DNA of 49,954 nucleotides, from positions 1 to 49,954 of the forward strand of contig JAFAUH010000071.1 in assembly GCA_019243445.1 (NCBI GenBank), written 5' to 3'. The notes below the pieces were generated by a model. The model had not been told where the DNA came from, did not search any database, and saw only the letters and a program-made list of their open reading frames with translations. The translations under genes were made by a program, and so were the position numbers. This DNA comes from Streptomycetaceae bacterium (GTDB taxonomy: Bacteria; Actinomycetota; Actinomycetes; Streptomycetales; Streptomycetaceae). Shown piece after piece: positions 20,050 through 29,263 of this stretch (position 1 is the first letter of the stretch; each line of letters starts with the position of its first letter).

Positions 20050-23043
20050 TCACGTCGAGCCGGCCGCCCGCTTCCGCGCCGCCGCACTCCTTTTCGCCGG
20101 CGCGCTCTTCTTCGCCGGCGCCTTCTGCGCGCTTTCTGTGTGCGCAGCGTTTCCGGAGTTCCCCGGAGCCTTCCTCGGGGACGGGACAGCCGCGTCGCTC
20201 ACCCGATCCCCCAGGATCTCTCGCAAGAACTTGCCGGTGTGGCTGGCCGGCACGGCAGCCACCTGTTCCGGTGTGCCCTCCGCTACCACCAGGCCACCGC
20301 CGTGGCCACCTTCGGGACCCATGTCGATGACCCAGTCCGCAGTCTTGATCACATCGAGATTGTGCTCGATGACGATCACCGTATTGCCCTTGTCGACCAG
20401 TCCGGAAAGCACCGTGATCAGCTTGCTGATGTCCTCGAAGTGCAGACCGGTGGTCGGCTCGTCGAGCACGTAGACCGTCCGTCCAGTGGATCGCTTCTGC
20501 AGCTCACTCGCGAGCTTGACGCGCTGTGCCTCTCCTCCCGAGAGCGTCGGCGCGCTCTGCCCAAGACGTACGTACCCCAGACCCACATCATGGAGGGTGC
20601 GCAGATGGCGGGCGATTGCGGGAACCGCCTCGAAGAACTCCAGCGCCTCCTCGATCGGCATGTCCAGCACTTCGGAGATGGACTTGCCCTTGTAGTGCAC
20701 TTCGAGCGTCTCGCGGTTGTAGCGGGCGCCGTGGCAGACCTCGCACGGGACGTAGACGTCCGGCAGGAAATTCATCTCGATTTTGATCGTGCCGTCGCCT
20801 GAGCAGTTCTCGCAGCGCCCGCCCTTGACGTTGAAGGAGAAGCGGCCCGGCAGATAGCCGCGCACCTTCGCCTCCATCGTCTCGGCGAACAGCTTGCGAA
20901 TGTGGTCGAAGACACCGGTGTACGTCGCCGGGTTGGAGCGAGGGGTGCGGCCGATCGGAGACTGGTCGACGTGGACGACCTTCTCGACGAGGTCGTCGCC
21001 CTCCACGCGGGTATGCCGTCCTGGTACGGCGCGCGCACCATTCAGCTCCCGCGCCAGATGGGTGTAGAGGATGTCGTTGACGAGGGTGGACTTACCCGAT
21101 CCGGACACGCCCGTCACCGCGGTGAAGACGCCGAGCGGGAACGACACCGAGATGTCCTGCAAGTTGTGCTCGCGCGCGCCATGCACCGTCAACTGCCGTC
21201 CCGGCTCGACCGAGCGTCGCATCGCCGGAGTCGGGATCTCCCGCTTGCCGGAGAGATACTGCCCGGTCAGCGACTGCTTGTTGGTGAGCAGTTTGTCGAG
21301 CGAACCCGAGTGCACGACCTTGCCGCCGTGCTCGCCGGCGCCCGGCCCGATGTCGACGACCCAGTCGGAGGTGCGGATGGTGTCCTCGTCGTGCTCGACG
21401 ACGATCAAGGTGTTGCCCAGGTCGCGCAGCCGGACCAGGGTTTCGATGAGCCGGTGGTTGTCACGTTGGTGCAGGCCGATCGATGGCTCGTCCAGTACAT
21501 ACAGCACGCCGACGAGGCCGGAGCCGATCTGGGTGGCGAGCCGGATGCGCTGCGCCTCGCCGCCGGAGAGGGTGCCGGCCGCGCGGCCCAGCGAGAGATA
21601 GTCGAGGCCGACGTCGACGAGGAACCTCAGCCGTTCGTTGACCTCCTTCAATACCCGCTCGGCAATGGTCTTCTCACGGGACGTCAGCTTCAGTGCACGC
21701 AGGAACTCGGCACAGTCGCTGATGGACATCGCCGCGACGTCGGCGATGGACTTCTCGGCGATGGTGACGGCGAGCACGAGCGGCTTGAGCCGGGCGCCCT
21801 TGCAGGCCGGGCACGGCACCTCGCGCATATAACCCTCGAAGCGCTCGCGGCTGGAGTCCGTCTCTGCCTCTGAGTGACGCCGCCGGACGAAGGGGATCGC
21901 CCCCTCGAAGGAGGTGGTGTATGCACGCTCGCGCCCGTACCGGTTGCGGTAGCGGACCTCGATCTGCGTCTTGTGGCCATGCAGCAGAGCTTTCCTGACA
22001 CGCTGCGGCAGACCGGCCCAGGGGATGTCGGTACGAAAGCCGAGTTCCTCGGAGAGCGCGTCGACGAGCCGTGTGAAGTACTCGCGGGTGTGGCCGAGCG
22101 ACCAGGGCGCGATCGCTCCGTCGTCCAGCGACTTCTCCGGGTCCGGGACGATCAGCTCAGGGTCGACCTCCCTGCGGGTGCCGATGCCCGTGCAGTCGGA
22201 GCAGGCCCCGAAGGGCGAGTTGAAGGAGAACGAGCGCGGCTCGAGCTCCTCGAAGGACAAGTCGTCGTAGGGGCAGTAGAGGTGCTCGGAGAACATCCGC
22301 TCGCGCTGCGGATCCTCCTCGGGGAGATCGACGAAATCCAAGATCACCATGCCGCCGGAGAGGCCGAGAGCCGTCTCGACCGAGTCGGTGAGCCGCCGCT
22401 TGGCACTCTCCTTGACTGTGAGGCGGTCGACGACGACCTCGATGGTGTGCTTTTCCTGCTTCTTCAGCTTCGGCGGCTCCGAGAGGTGGATGATTGCCCC
22501 GTCCACCCGGGCCCTGCTGTATCCCTTGGCCTGCAGATCGGCGAAGAGGTCGACATACTCGCCCTTGCGCTCGCGCACCAGCGGCGAGAGCACCTGGAAG
22601 CGGCTGCCCTCCTCCAACTCCAGCACCCGGTCGACGATGGCCTGCGGCGACTGCCGCGCGATCGGGCGACCGCACCCGGGACAGTGCGGCTTGCCGATAC
22701 GGGCGAAGAGCAGCCGCAAATAATCGTAGACCTCGGTGATCGTGCCGACCGTCGAGCGCGGGTTGCGTGAAGTCGACTTCTGGTCGATGGAGACGGCCGG
22801 CGAGAGCCCTTCAATGAAGTCCACATCCGGCTTGTCCATCTGGCCGAGGAACTGCCGGGCGTAGGAGGAGAGCGACTCGACGTAACGGCGCTGCCCTTCG
22901 GCGAAGATCGTGTCGAACGCCAGCGACGACTTACCGGACCCCGAGAGCCCGGTGAAGACGATGAGCGAGTTACGCGGAAGGTCCAGCGAGACATTCTTGA
23001 GGTTGTGCTCACGAGCGCCGCGGACGGTGAGTCGATCGGCCAC
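20050..23043 (-). CDS. uvrA: Excinuclease ABC subunit A
   Basis: UvrA is the ATP-dependent damage-recognition subunit of nucleotide excision repair. The protein has 997 residues. Two ABC modules are visible: Walker [16 protein letters not shown] near residue 33 and [15 protein letters not shown] near residue 640, each with an LSGGEAQR signature. Zinc modules show [11 protein letters not shown] and [18 protein letters not shown] with [13 protein letters not shown]. The tail from about residue 950 is a Lys/Ala-rich low-complexity stretch, as in other Streptomyces. The GTG at 23043 begins the conserved [15 protein letters not shown] start. The leader contains an inverted pair of a motif also found by uvrB (23119-23158). 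Confidence 0.97.
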   Translation of the reverse strand: MADRLTVRGAREHNLKNVSLDLPRNSLIVFTGLSGSGKSSLAFDTIFAEGQRRYVESLSSYARQFLGQMDKPDVDFIEGLSPAVSIDQKSTSRNPRSTVGTITEVYDYLRLLFARIGKPHCPGCGRPIARQSPQAIVDRVLELEEGSRFQVLSPLVRERKGEYVDLFADLQAKGYSRARVDGAIIHLSEPPKLKKQEKHTIEVVVDRLTVKESAKRRLTDSVETALGLSGGMVILDFVDLPEEDPQRERMFSEHLYCPYDDLSFEELEPRSFSFNSPFGACSDCTGIGTRREVDPELIVPDPEKSLDDGAIAPWSLGHTREYFTRLVDALSEELGFRTDIPWAGLPQRVRKALLHGHKTQIEVRYRNRYGRERAYTTSFEGAIPFVRRRHSEAETDSSRERFEGYMREVPCPACKGARLKPLVLAVTIAEKSIADVAAMSISDCAEFLRALKLTSREKTIAERVLKEVNERLRFLVDVGLDYLSLGRAAGTLSGGEAQRIRLATQIGSGLVGVLYVLDEPSIGLHQRDNHRLIETLVRLRDLGNTLIVVEHDEDTIRTSDWVVDIGPGAGEHGGKVVHSGSLDKLLTNKQSLTGQYLSGKREIPTPAMRRSVEPGRQLTVHGAREHNLQDISVSFPLGVFTAVTGVSGSGKSTLVNDILYTHLARELNGARAVPGRHTRVEGDDLVEKVVHVDQSPIGRTPRSNPATYTGVFDHIRKLFAETMEAKVRGYLPGRFSFNVKGGRCENCSGDGTIKIEMNFLPDVYVPCEVCHGARYNRETLEVHYKGKSISEVLDMPIEEALEFFEAVPAIARHLRTLHDVGLGYVRLGQSAPTLSGGEAQRVKLASELQKRSTGRTVYVLDEPTTGLHFEDISKLITVLSGLVDKGNTVIVIEHNLDVIKTADWVIDMGPEGGHGGGLVVAEGTPEQVAAVPASHTGKFLREILGDRVSDAAVPSPRKAPGNSGNAAHTESAQKAPAKKSAPAKRSAAARKRAAGST

Positions 23044-23118
23044 GCCGGTTCCGTACCTTTCGTAGAAACGAAGGGGCAGCACCCCGCGTTCAGCGTAGTC
23101 GGGGCGCCTTCCGCTCTT

Positions 23119-23158
23119 ACAACCTGGGGAGTGATAGGGAGCAGGCTCCCCAGTTCGT
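23119..23158. repeat. Inverted pair of the CTGGGGAG motif in the uvrA leader
   Basis: ACAACCTGGGGAG (23119-23131) is followed after 14 nt by CTCCCCAGTTCGT (23146-23158), an imperfect 13-bp inverted repeat. The left copy, over 23 nt (23119-23141), matches the end of the 161-bp element at 26014 in 20 positions. It lies 76-115 bp upstream of the uvrA start, so it could be a hairpin or operator in its leader, or a remnant of a mobile element. Confidence 0.65.
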
Positions 23159-23245
23159 CATTGCCGAATCCTCGGGTGTCGGCTTCGGCCTGCTCCGACG
23201 AGCCTATAGCACGCGCATTCGATTTTTGGGAAGGTCCCGTCATGT

Positions 23246-23274
23246 TCACTCGACCGAGTGAGCCGCGCTAGGGT
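23246..23274 (+). promoter_or_regulatory. Candidate promoter with palindromic operator for the isomerase-type gene
   Basis: A perfect 7+2+7 inverted repeat TCACTCG-AC-CGAGTGA lies at 23246-23261. A TAGGGT -10-like box is at 23269-23274, and TTCACT at 23245-23250 gives an 18-bp spacing, so the palindrome would cover the -35. The start codon is at 23337. Function inferred from geometry. Confidence 0.4.
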
Positions 23275-23336
23275 CGGAGATGCCCTTGTGCGACTGGAAC
23301 GTTCCGCGACCGGAGCGAGGAGAGCAAGGAGGCCCC

Positions 23337-24068
23337 ATGTCCGTTCAACGACCCGATCCCCTGAGCGATGCGGCTGCCGCGCGCGCAGCCACCGAACGGC
23401 TGATCGAGGCAGTCTCGGGGCTCGACCCGGCCACCGTCACCGAACCCTCACTGCTGCCCGGCTGGACCCGCGGGCACGTACTGACCCACCTCGCGCGCAA
23501 CGCGGACGCCCTCGTCAACCTGCTCACCTGGGCCAGAACGGGCGCGGAGACACCCATGTACGAAAGCGACGAGGCCCGCGACAAGGACATCGAGGAAGGC
23601 GCCGGACGGCCGCTCAGCGAGCAGCTGGACGACCTGCGGCTTACGGCGGAACGATTCGCCCTAGCCGTCGAAGAGATGCCGCCGCAGGCGTGGGCCGCGC
23701 AGGTCCGCACCCGTCACGGCGGGGTCTGTCCAGCGGCAGAGCTGCCCGCGAAACGACTCACCGAGGTGCTTTTGCACCGCGTCGACCTCGGTATCGGCTA
23801 CACCTGCGACGATCTACCGTCCGGCTTCGTCGACCGCGAACTGGCTTTCGTGATCGACGGGCTGAGCGGCCATGAGGGGATCGCCGCGGTACGGCTGCAG
23901 GACACCAGTAGCAGCGGGGAGTGGCTGATCGGCGCCTCCGCCGAGCCCGAGCTGACCGTCAGCGGATCCGCCCGCCAATTGCTCGCGTGGGTCACCGGGC
24001 GGGGTAAGGGCGAGGAACTGACGCGTAAACCCGATCTGCCGCTTCCCGTACTCCCACCGCTAGGGTGA
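23337..24068 (+). CDS. Maleylpyruvate isomerase family mycothiol-dependent protein
   Basis: The protein has 243 residues of the DinB-like four-helix family whose members use mycothiol as cofactor; the substrate of this one is unknown. The family segment LLPGWTRGHVLTHLARNADAL near residue 38 contains the conserved His of the metal site, and VLLHRVDLGIGY near residue 146 supplies another His. The C-terminal part forms the MDMPI-type domain. The ATG at 23337 has an AAGGAG ribosome binding site; start codons farther upstream lack this. It is followed after 4 bp by a metallo-beta-lactamase-fold gene, so the two form a pair. Confidence 0.88.
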   Translation: MSVQRPDPLSDAAAARAATERLIEAVSGLDPATVTEPSLLPGWTRGHVLTHLARNADALVNLLTWARTGAETPMYESDEARDKDIEEGAGRPLSEQLDDLRLTAERFALAVEEMPPQAWAAQVRTRHGGVCPAAELPAKRLTEVLLHRVDLGIGYTCDDLPSGFVDRELAFVIDGLSGHEGIAAVRLQDTSSSGEWLIGASAEPELTVSGSARQLLAWVTGRGKGEELTRKPDLPLPVLPPLG

Positions 24069-24072
24069 CGCC

Positions 24073-24729
24073 ATGTCATACACCGGAGCAGTCAAGGTCG
24101 GTGGCCCCCCGGACGTCCACGAACTCACCGATCTCATGATCACTAAGGTCGCGGTCGGTCCGATGGACAACAATGCGTATCTGCTGCGCTGCCGTGCCAC
24201 CGGCGAGCAACTGCTGATCGACGCAGCCAACGACGCAGGCACCCTCATCGAGCTGATCGGCTCGGACGGCTTGGCCTCCGTGGCCACCACACACCGGCAC
24301 GGGGACCACTGGCAGGCGCTGCGCGCGGTGATCGACAAGACCGGGGCATGCACGTATGCCGGGCGCTACGACGCCGAGGGCATCCCAGTGCGGACCGACG
24401 TGCTCATCGATGACGGCGACACCGTACGCGTCGGGCGTATCGAGCTCACCGCCCGCCACCTCGTGGGACACACACCGGGCAGCATCGCCCTCGTCTACGA
24501 CGACCCCCGCGGGCACGCACACGTCTTCACCGGCGACTGCCTCTTCCCGGGTGGGGTCGGCAACACCCACAACGACCCCAAGGCCTTCGCGTCATTGCTG
24601 GACGACGTGCAGGCCAAGCTCTTCGACCAGCTCTCGGACGAGACATGGGTCTACCCCGGCCACGGCAAGGACACCACCCTCGGCAGCGAACGCCCGCATC
24701 TGCAGGAGTGGCGCGAGCGCGGCTGGTGA
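24073..24729 (+). CDS. Metallo-beta-lactamase-fold hydrolase
   Basis: The protein has 218 residues and resembles the glyoxalase II-like hydrolases. The metal-binding signature is THRHGDHW near residue 75. Further ligands are visible in HLVGHTPGSIAL (His), FTGDCLFPGGVGNT (Asp) and YPGHGKDT (His). The start lies 4 bp after the mycothiol-type isomerase gene; a pair of mycothiol-dependent enzyme and thioester hydrolase is a reasonable inference, by analogy to glutathione systems. A TAGGGT box 6 nt before the ATG might also allow a leaderless transcript. Substrate unknown. Confidence 0.9.
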   Translation: MSYTGAVKVGGPPDVHELTDLMITKVAVGPMDNNAYLLRCRATGEQLLIDAANDAGTLIELIGSDGLASVATTHRHGDHWQALRAVIDKTGACTYAGRYDAEGIPVRTDVLIDDGDTVRVGRIELTARHLVGHTPGSIALVYDDPRGHAHVFTGDCLFPGGVGNTHNDPKAFASLLDDVQAKLFDQLSDETWVYPGHGKDTTLGSERPHLQEWRERGW

Positions 24730-24758
24730 GCTTCACTACGGTTGGCTAATCCAGCAGG

Positions 24759-25805
24759 TCAGCCTCCGTGGCGCTGGTGGTATCTGCGTACCCGGTCGGC
24801 GACCTCACCGTCTTCGGTCTCCCACCAGGGCCGCACCATTTCAGGTGTGGCCGCGGCCTCGGCGGCGGCACTCGCAGCACCGGCTGCAGGGGACATGCCG
24901 GCCGTCGCGGGACGAGGGGCTGCGGCCGGCACCAGCTCACGGTCGAGGCGGGCGTCGAGCTCCGCGGTCTTCGCACGCTCAGTCCGCCACCATTCCACGA
25001 AGACGGCGATCAGGAACGGCAACCCCACCAGCTCGGCGAGGGCCAGCATCAGCCCGCCACCGATCTGCTGGTCGCGCTGGAGGGTTGGCCCCCAGTTGCG
25101 TGGATGGGCGGCGTACCAGTGGCCTGCCACGAGCGTGCCGCTCAGCATCACGACGATGCCGGGGACCGAGTCGAAAAGCCCGTCGATGAAGACCAGCGCG
25201 GCCCGGACGGGGTGGGTGCACCAGCGCGGAAGCAGTTCCTGCCCGGTAAGCATGGGCAGGACGAAGAGCGCACCGGTGAAGAGCAGTTGCAGATGCATCA
25301 ACTGCCGTACACCTTCGTGTGCAAGCGCAGTCCGAAAGTACGGCGTGAAGTAGATCGACAGCTCGGAGGCGAGGACGGCGGTGGTGCTGACCAGCGGGAA
25401 GGTCAGCAGCCGGACCACACGACTGCCCATTGCCGCGTCCAGACGCTCCCCTGCTCGTTCCGACAGTGCGCGGCGAGCCAGCGTCAGCGGATCCCCGAGC
25501 GCGAGGCCGAGCGGTGCGAGCAGGTCGAGCAGGATGTTCTGCACGGCGGCGGGCCAGAACAGCACTCGGCTGTAGACGGAGAGCGCCGACATCGTCGAGA
25601 AGACGATCATTCCAAGGCCGAGGAGGATGAACGCCGCGGTGCGCGGCAGCGACCAGTGCTCGCCGCGCCGCCGTAGCCGAAGCACGGCAGCCACGTACAG
25701 CCCGCCGAGCACCAGCACGAAGAGCAATGCAAACGGGTCCAGCTCCCAGGCCCCGAAAAAGCGTGCGCCTGTCAGCTCCGGCAGATCCGCCCCCAGCGTA
25801 ATCAT
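24759..25805 (-). CDS. ctaG: Cytochrome c oxidase assembly protein (CtaG/caa3-type)
   Basis: CtaG-family membrane proteins help assemble the copper centre of the terminal oxidase. The protein has 348 residues with about seven to nine hydrophobic segments between residues 20 and 290, for example FALLFVLVLGGLYVAAVL and GALFVLPMLTGQELLP. The family residues around HWSLPRTAAFILLGLG and QLMHLQLLFTG are visible. The C-terminal 70 residues are Ala-rich and charged, ending in WWETEDGEVADRVRRYHQRHGG. The ATG at 25805 begins the membrane domain. It converges with the metallo-hydrolase gene, 29 bp apart. Confidence 0.88.
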   Translation of the reverse strand: MITLGADLPELTGARFFGAWELDPFALLFVLVLGGLYVAAVLRLRRRGEHWSLPRTAAFILLGLGMIVFSTMSALSVYSRVLFWPAAVQNILLDLLAPLGLALGDPLTLARRALSERAGERLDAAMGSRVVRLLTFPLVSTTAVLASELSIYFTPYFRTALAHEGVRQLMHLQLLFTGALFVLPMLTGQELLPRWCTHPVRAALVFIDGLFDSVPGIVVMLSGTLVAGHWYAAHPRNWGPTLQRDQQIGGGLMLALAELVGLPFLIAVFVEWWRTERAKTAELDARLDRELVPAAAPRPATAGMSPAAGAASAAAEAAATPEMVRPWWETEDGEVADRVRRYHQRHGG

Positions 25806-25927
25806 CGGTACTCCCCTGCCCTCGTCATCATGTCCGCCCCAGGCATCCACGGTAGATGCCGGCACGGGAAGTCATGGCTCAGGGGCGTCCTGCGAGACGC
25901 GCGAGTCCCGTGAGGCCACCAGACTCT

Positions 25928-25957
25928 TGACGATGACGCTGACGCTGACGCTGACGC
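25928..25957. repeat. Hexanucleotide tandem repeat (TGACGC/A)
   Basis: Five copies of TGACGM lie head to tail (first copy TGACGA, then four TGACGC). In the reconstructed minus-strand frame it would read as alternating Val-Ser. It is probably a slippage-prone microsatellite. Confidence 0.7.
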
Positions 25958-26010
25958 ATAGGGGCATCAAGCACCTGCCGTTCTCGACAACGACCATCCG
26001 GGTCCCGTGA

Positions 26011-26177
26011 TAACGACCTGGGGAGCAATAGGGAGTGGATCAGCGAGCGGCGTCATGCGGCTTCGAATCCAAGGCGGAGGAGGGAGGCGACGCGGAGCGT
26101 CGTTGACCGACGACAACGCAGGAGGCTTCAGTCGCAGGGCGTCGGGAGCCCGCTCCCTCTTGCTCCCCAGGTCGTAA
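26011..26177. mobile_element. MITE-like element with inverted ends and TAA duplication
   Basis: The element (26014-26174, 161 bp) starts CGACCTGGGGAGCAAT and ends with the complement; the arms, about 22 bp each (26014-26035 and 26153-26174), differ at one position. TAA flanks it on both sides (26011-26013 and 26175-26177), consistent with a 3-bp target duplication. It carries no transposase and has internal hairpin potential (GTCGT-TGACCG-ACGAC). It fits a non-autonomous element moved in trans; the family is not recognised. Confidence 0.6.
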
Positions 26178-26290
26178 GCGCCGGTCGAGGGGATCCACTG
26201 CTCGATGAGCTTGAGAAGCTCGTTCTCCTCGTATGCTTCTTGCCCGCCGACCCGCTCCTTGGCGCGCCTCCTGGACAAGCTTCCATGCCG

Positions 26291-28390
26291 TCAGGCCATT
26301 CCGGCCTCTCGCATCTGCCGTAGCTCCTTCTTCAGCTCGCCCACCTCGTCACGGAGCCGAGCGGCCACCTCGAACTGCAGGTCGGCCGCTGCGGCATGCA
26401 TCTGGTCGGTCAACTCGCCGATGAGCTCCGCGAGTTCTTCGGCGGGTACGCTCTTGGCAACGTCGCGTTTCTCCGCCGCCCTGCTGGAGAGGCTGGGCAC
26501 CGGCGACTTGCCACGCGACCGCTGGCGTCCAGAGCCCAGCAGTTCCTCGGTGTCGGCGTCCTCACGGGCGAAGGAGTCCAAGATCCCGGAGATCTTCTTG
26601 CGCAGCGGTTGCGGATCGATCCCGTTCTCACGGTTGAAGGCGATCTGCTTCTCACGGCGCCGATTGGTCTCGTCGATGGCGCGCTGCATGCCCGGCGTCA
26701 CCTTGTCCGCATACATGTGCACCTGACCCGACACGTTGCGCGCCGCACGGCCGATAGTCTGGATCAACGAGGTGCCCGACCTCAAGAATCCCTCCTTGTC
26801 CGCGTCGAGGATCGCAACCAGCGAGACCTCGGGCAGGTCGAGACCCTCACGAAGCAGGTTGATGCCGACAAGGACGTCGAACTCGCCGGCCCGCAGGTCG
26901 CGCAGCAGCTCAACGCGACGCAAGGTGTCGATGTCGCTGTGCAAGTAGCGCACCCGCAGGCCGAGTTCGAGCATGTAGTCGGTGAGATCCTCGGCCATCT
27001 TCTTGGTAAGGGTGGTGACCAGGACCCGCTCGTCCTTCTCCACACGCAACCGGATCTCGTGCACCAAGTCGTCGATCTGACCCTGCGTCGGCTTCACGAT
27101 GACCTCAGGGTCCACCAGGCCGGTGGGGCGGATGATCTGCTCTACAACACCGTTGCCACGGGACATCTCGTACGGGCCGGGGGTGGCCGACAGATAGACG
27201 GTCTGTCCGATCCGCTCCAAGAACTCCTCCCACTTCAGGGGCCGGTTGTCCAGCGCAGACGGCAGACGGAAGCCGTGCTCGATGAGGGTGCGCTTACGCG
27301 ACGCATCACCCTCATACATCGCACCGATCTGCGGGACTGTGACATGTGACTCGTCGATGACGAGGATGAAGTCCTCGGGGAAGTAGTCGAGCAGGGTGTT
27401 GGGCGCGGTGCCTGCCTCGCGGCCGTCGATGTGGCGTGAGTAGTTCTCGATGCCGGCGCAGCTGCCGACCTGGCGCATCATCTCGATGTCATACATCGTG
27501 CGCATGCGCAGCCGCTGCGCCTCGAGAAGCTTGCCTCGCTTTTCCAGCTTGCCGAGCGCCGCCTCCAGTTCCTCCTCGATGCCCTTGATCGCCCGCTCCA
27601 TGCGTTCCGGGCCCGCGACGTAGTGGCTGGCCGGAAAAACGTACAGCTCCTGGTCGTCGGTGACGACCTCGCCAGTGAGCGGGTGGAGGGTGGACAACGC
27701 CTCGATCTCATCGCCGAACATCTCGATGCGGACGGCGAGCTCCTCGTAGACCGGGAAGATCTCGATGGTGTCGCCGCGCACTCGGAAGGTGCCGCGAGTG
27801 AAAGCGATGTCGTTGCGCGTGTACTGGATGTCCACGAAGCGGCGCAGCAACTTGTCGCGCTCGATCTCCTCCCCCGCCCGCAGCCGGACCATCCGGTCGA
27901 CGTACTCCTGCGGTGTGCCCAGGCCGTAGATGCAGGAAACGGAGGCGACCACGATCACGTCGCGGCGGGTGAGCAGCGAATTCGTCGCCGAGTGGCGTAG
28001 CCGCTCCACCTCCTCGTTGATCGAGGAGTCCTTCTCGATATAAGTGTCCGTTTGCGGGACGTACGCCTCCGGCTGGTAGTAGTCGTAGTAGGAGACGAAG
28101 TACTCGACGGCGTTGTGCGGAAGCAATTCGCGGAATTCGTTGGCGAGCTGGGCGGCCAGCGTCTTGTTGGGCGCTATGACAAGGGCCGGGCGCTGGAGCC
28201 GCTCGATCATCCAGGCGGTGGTCGCCGACTTGCCGGTGCCGGTGGCGCCGAGCAGCACGACATCTTTCTCCCCCGCGGTGATGCGCCGTGCCAGCTCGGA
28301 GATGGCCGCTGGCTGATCGCCGCTGGGCTTGTAGGGGCTGACGACCTCGAAGGGCGCCACCTTGCGTTCGATCTCTGTTACGGGCCGCAT
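26291..28390 (-). CDS. uvrB: Excinuclease ABC subunit B
   Basis: UvrB is the helicase-like core of nucleotide excision repair; it is loaded by UvrA and recruits UvrC. The protein has 699 residues. Seen are Walker [16 protein letters not shown] near residue 47, the beta-hairpin [16 protein letters not shown], the Walker [12 protein letters not shown], the helicase motif [15 protein letters not shown], and a C-terminal UVR domain ([19 protein letters not shown]). The ATG at 28390 gives the usual Streptomyces start [20 protein letters not shown]; the ribosome binding site is weak. The 161-bp MITE-like element lies about 115 bp after its stop. Confidence 0.97.
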   Translation of the reverse strand: MRPVTEIERKVAPFEVVSPYKPSGDQPAAISELARRITAGEKDVVLLGATGTGKSATTAWMIERLQRPALVIAPNKTLAAQLANEFRELLPHNAVEYFVSYYDYYQPEAYVPQTDTYIEKDSSINEEVERLRHSATNSLLTRRDVIVVASVSCIYGLGTPQEYVDRMVRLRAGEEIERDKLLRRFVDIQYTRNDIAFTRGTFRVRGDTIEIFPVYEELAVRIEMFGDEIEALSTLHPLTGEVVTDDQELYVFPASHYVAGPERMERAIKGIEEELEAALGKLEKRGKLLEAQRLRMRTMYDIEMMRQVGSCAGIENYSRHIDGREAGTAPNTLLDYFPEDFILVIDESHVTVPQIGAMYEGDASRKRTLIEHGFRLPSALDNRPLKWEEFLERIGQTVYLSATPGPYEMSRGNGVVEQIIRPTGLVDPEVIVKPTQGQIDDLVHEIRLRVEKDERVLVTTLTKKMAEDLTDYMLELGLRVRYLHSDIDTLRRVELLRDLRAGEFDVLVGINLLREGLDLPEVSLVAILDADKEGFLRSGTSLIQTIGRAARNVSGQVHMYADKVTPGMQRAIDETNRRREKQIAFNRENGIDPQPLRKKISGILDSFAREDADTEELLGSGRQRSRGKSPVPSLSSRAAEKRDVAKSVPAEELAELIGELTDQMHAAAADLQFEVAARLRDEVGELKKELRQMREAGMA

Positions 28391-28496
28391 GAAAACACCG
28401 TACGACCCACCACTGACAATGAGCGGGCTTCCAGGTCAGTTCTCTGACGCTCGAGGCGTTCTGCCCGAACTGCTGTCCTGATGCGCGCCGGCTTCG

Positions 28497-28889
28497 TCAT
28501 GTGTGCCCGTCACCCGCCGTTCCGTCGTCGAAGCCGGCCGCTTCGACGTACTCCGGCTTGGGGTCCAAAGCGGCGGCGAGGCGGAAGTGGCGACGGGCTT
28601 CGTCCTTGCGGCCTGCGCGCTGCAAGGTACGCGCCAGTGCGAAGTGGGCGAAGGCATTGTCCGGTTCGCGCTCCAGGACGATCTGGAACTCCAGTTCGGC
28701 GGGGCGCAGTTGGGCGGCGGCGAAGAAGGCCCGGGCACGCAGCAGGCGGGCGGCCGTGTTCTCCGGGTGGACGGCGATGACGGCGTCGAGCAGCTTCACG
28801 GCACCGCGCGGATCGCGGGCGGCGAGCAACTGCTCGGCGGCACGGTAGTCGATGAGGTTGGTCTCGGGGCTGCGCTCGGGCACTGCCAT
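28497..28889 (-). CDS. Tetratricopeptide repeat protein
   Basis: The protein has 130 residues with about three TPR units (for example AVKLLDAVIAVHPENTAARLLRARAFF, residues 30-56, and NAFAHFALARTLQRAGRKDEARRHFRLAAALDP, 78-110), so it probably is a protein-binding scaffold in the cytosol. The ATG at 28889 abuts the AAGGAG directly. A GTG two codons later (28883) has the proper 6-nt spacing and may be the true start. It lies 106 bp upstream of uvrB on the same strand, a common arrangement in Streptomyces. Its partner is not known. Confidence 0.85.
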   Translation of the reverse strand: MAVPERSPETNLIDYRAAEQLLAARDPRGAVKLLDAVIAVHPENTAARLLRARAFFAAAQLRPAELEFQIVLEREPDNAFAHFALARTLQRAGRKDEARRHFRLAAALDPKPEYVEAAGFDDGTAGDGHT

Positions 28890-29263
28890 CTCCTTACCTT
28901 ACGTCGCGCTCCAGGGCGTGCATGCACTCCCCGTCGCGATCAACATCGCACCGTAGCAACCGCATTCCCGTCGGCCATTGCTCAACAGATCCATCGGTTT
29001 GATTAGCTGACTGCAGTGAGAATGTTGCAGAACGCAACTGCCGCGCCCGGCGCCCAAGCGCCATCGGGCACCCTCTTCAGTCAGGCGGTACCCGCCCGAC
29101 CGGCCGGCATCCGGAAAGACGCGTCTCCGCCTCGATGCTCACCAGTCAGCCCTCGACGCGCCAATCCGACGTGGTCTCATTACTCTTGATCCAATAGGGA
29201 CGCACCCCACTTCGGCGCGGATTCACTCAGTCATGCGTGATGACCACGGAACGGAGCGGACCA
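28890..29263. other. 374-bp divergent intergenic region
   Basis: The region lies between the TPR gene (minus strand) and the DMFase-like gene (plus strand) and should carry both promoters. No gene is seen. A small inverted repeat GTTGC-AGAAC-GCAAC lies near 29024-29038, and a TAGGGA box lies near 29196. Neither has a convincing -35 partner. Confidence 0.4.

Larger units (their letters stand above)
25872..26278 (-). pseudogene. Possible small gene interrupted by the 161-bp element
   Basis: Read on the minus strand from a TTG at 26278, just downstream of uvrB, an open frame encodes EAYEENELLKLIEQWIPSTG, a plausible helix, before it enters the mobile-like element. Removing 26014-26174 plus one TAA copy joins that frame to GTRMVVVENGRCLMPL and on to a TGA at 25872-25874, giving about 80 codons. 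This suggests an interrupted gene, but in high-GC DNA long frames arise easily. I recognise no family for it. Confidence 0.3.

Noticed and set aside
23041-23336. LexA/SOS box upstream of uvrA
   Set aside because: No GAAC-type palindrome of the actinobacterial SOS box is visible; the palindrome at 23246 has a different sequence and faces the other gene.
25967-26278. 103-codon frame crossing the 161-bp element taken as a gene
   Set aside because: Its middle is made of the inverted ends and interior of the element, and its start would be TTG; an interrupted gene explains it better.
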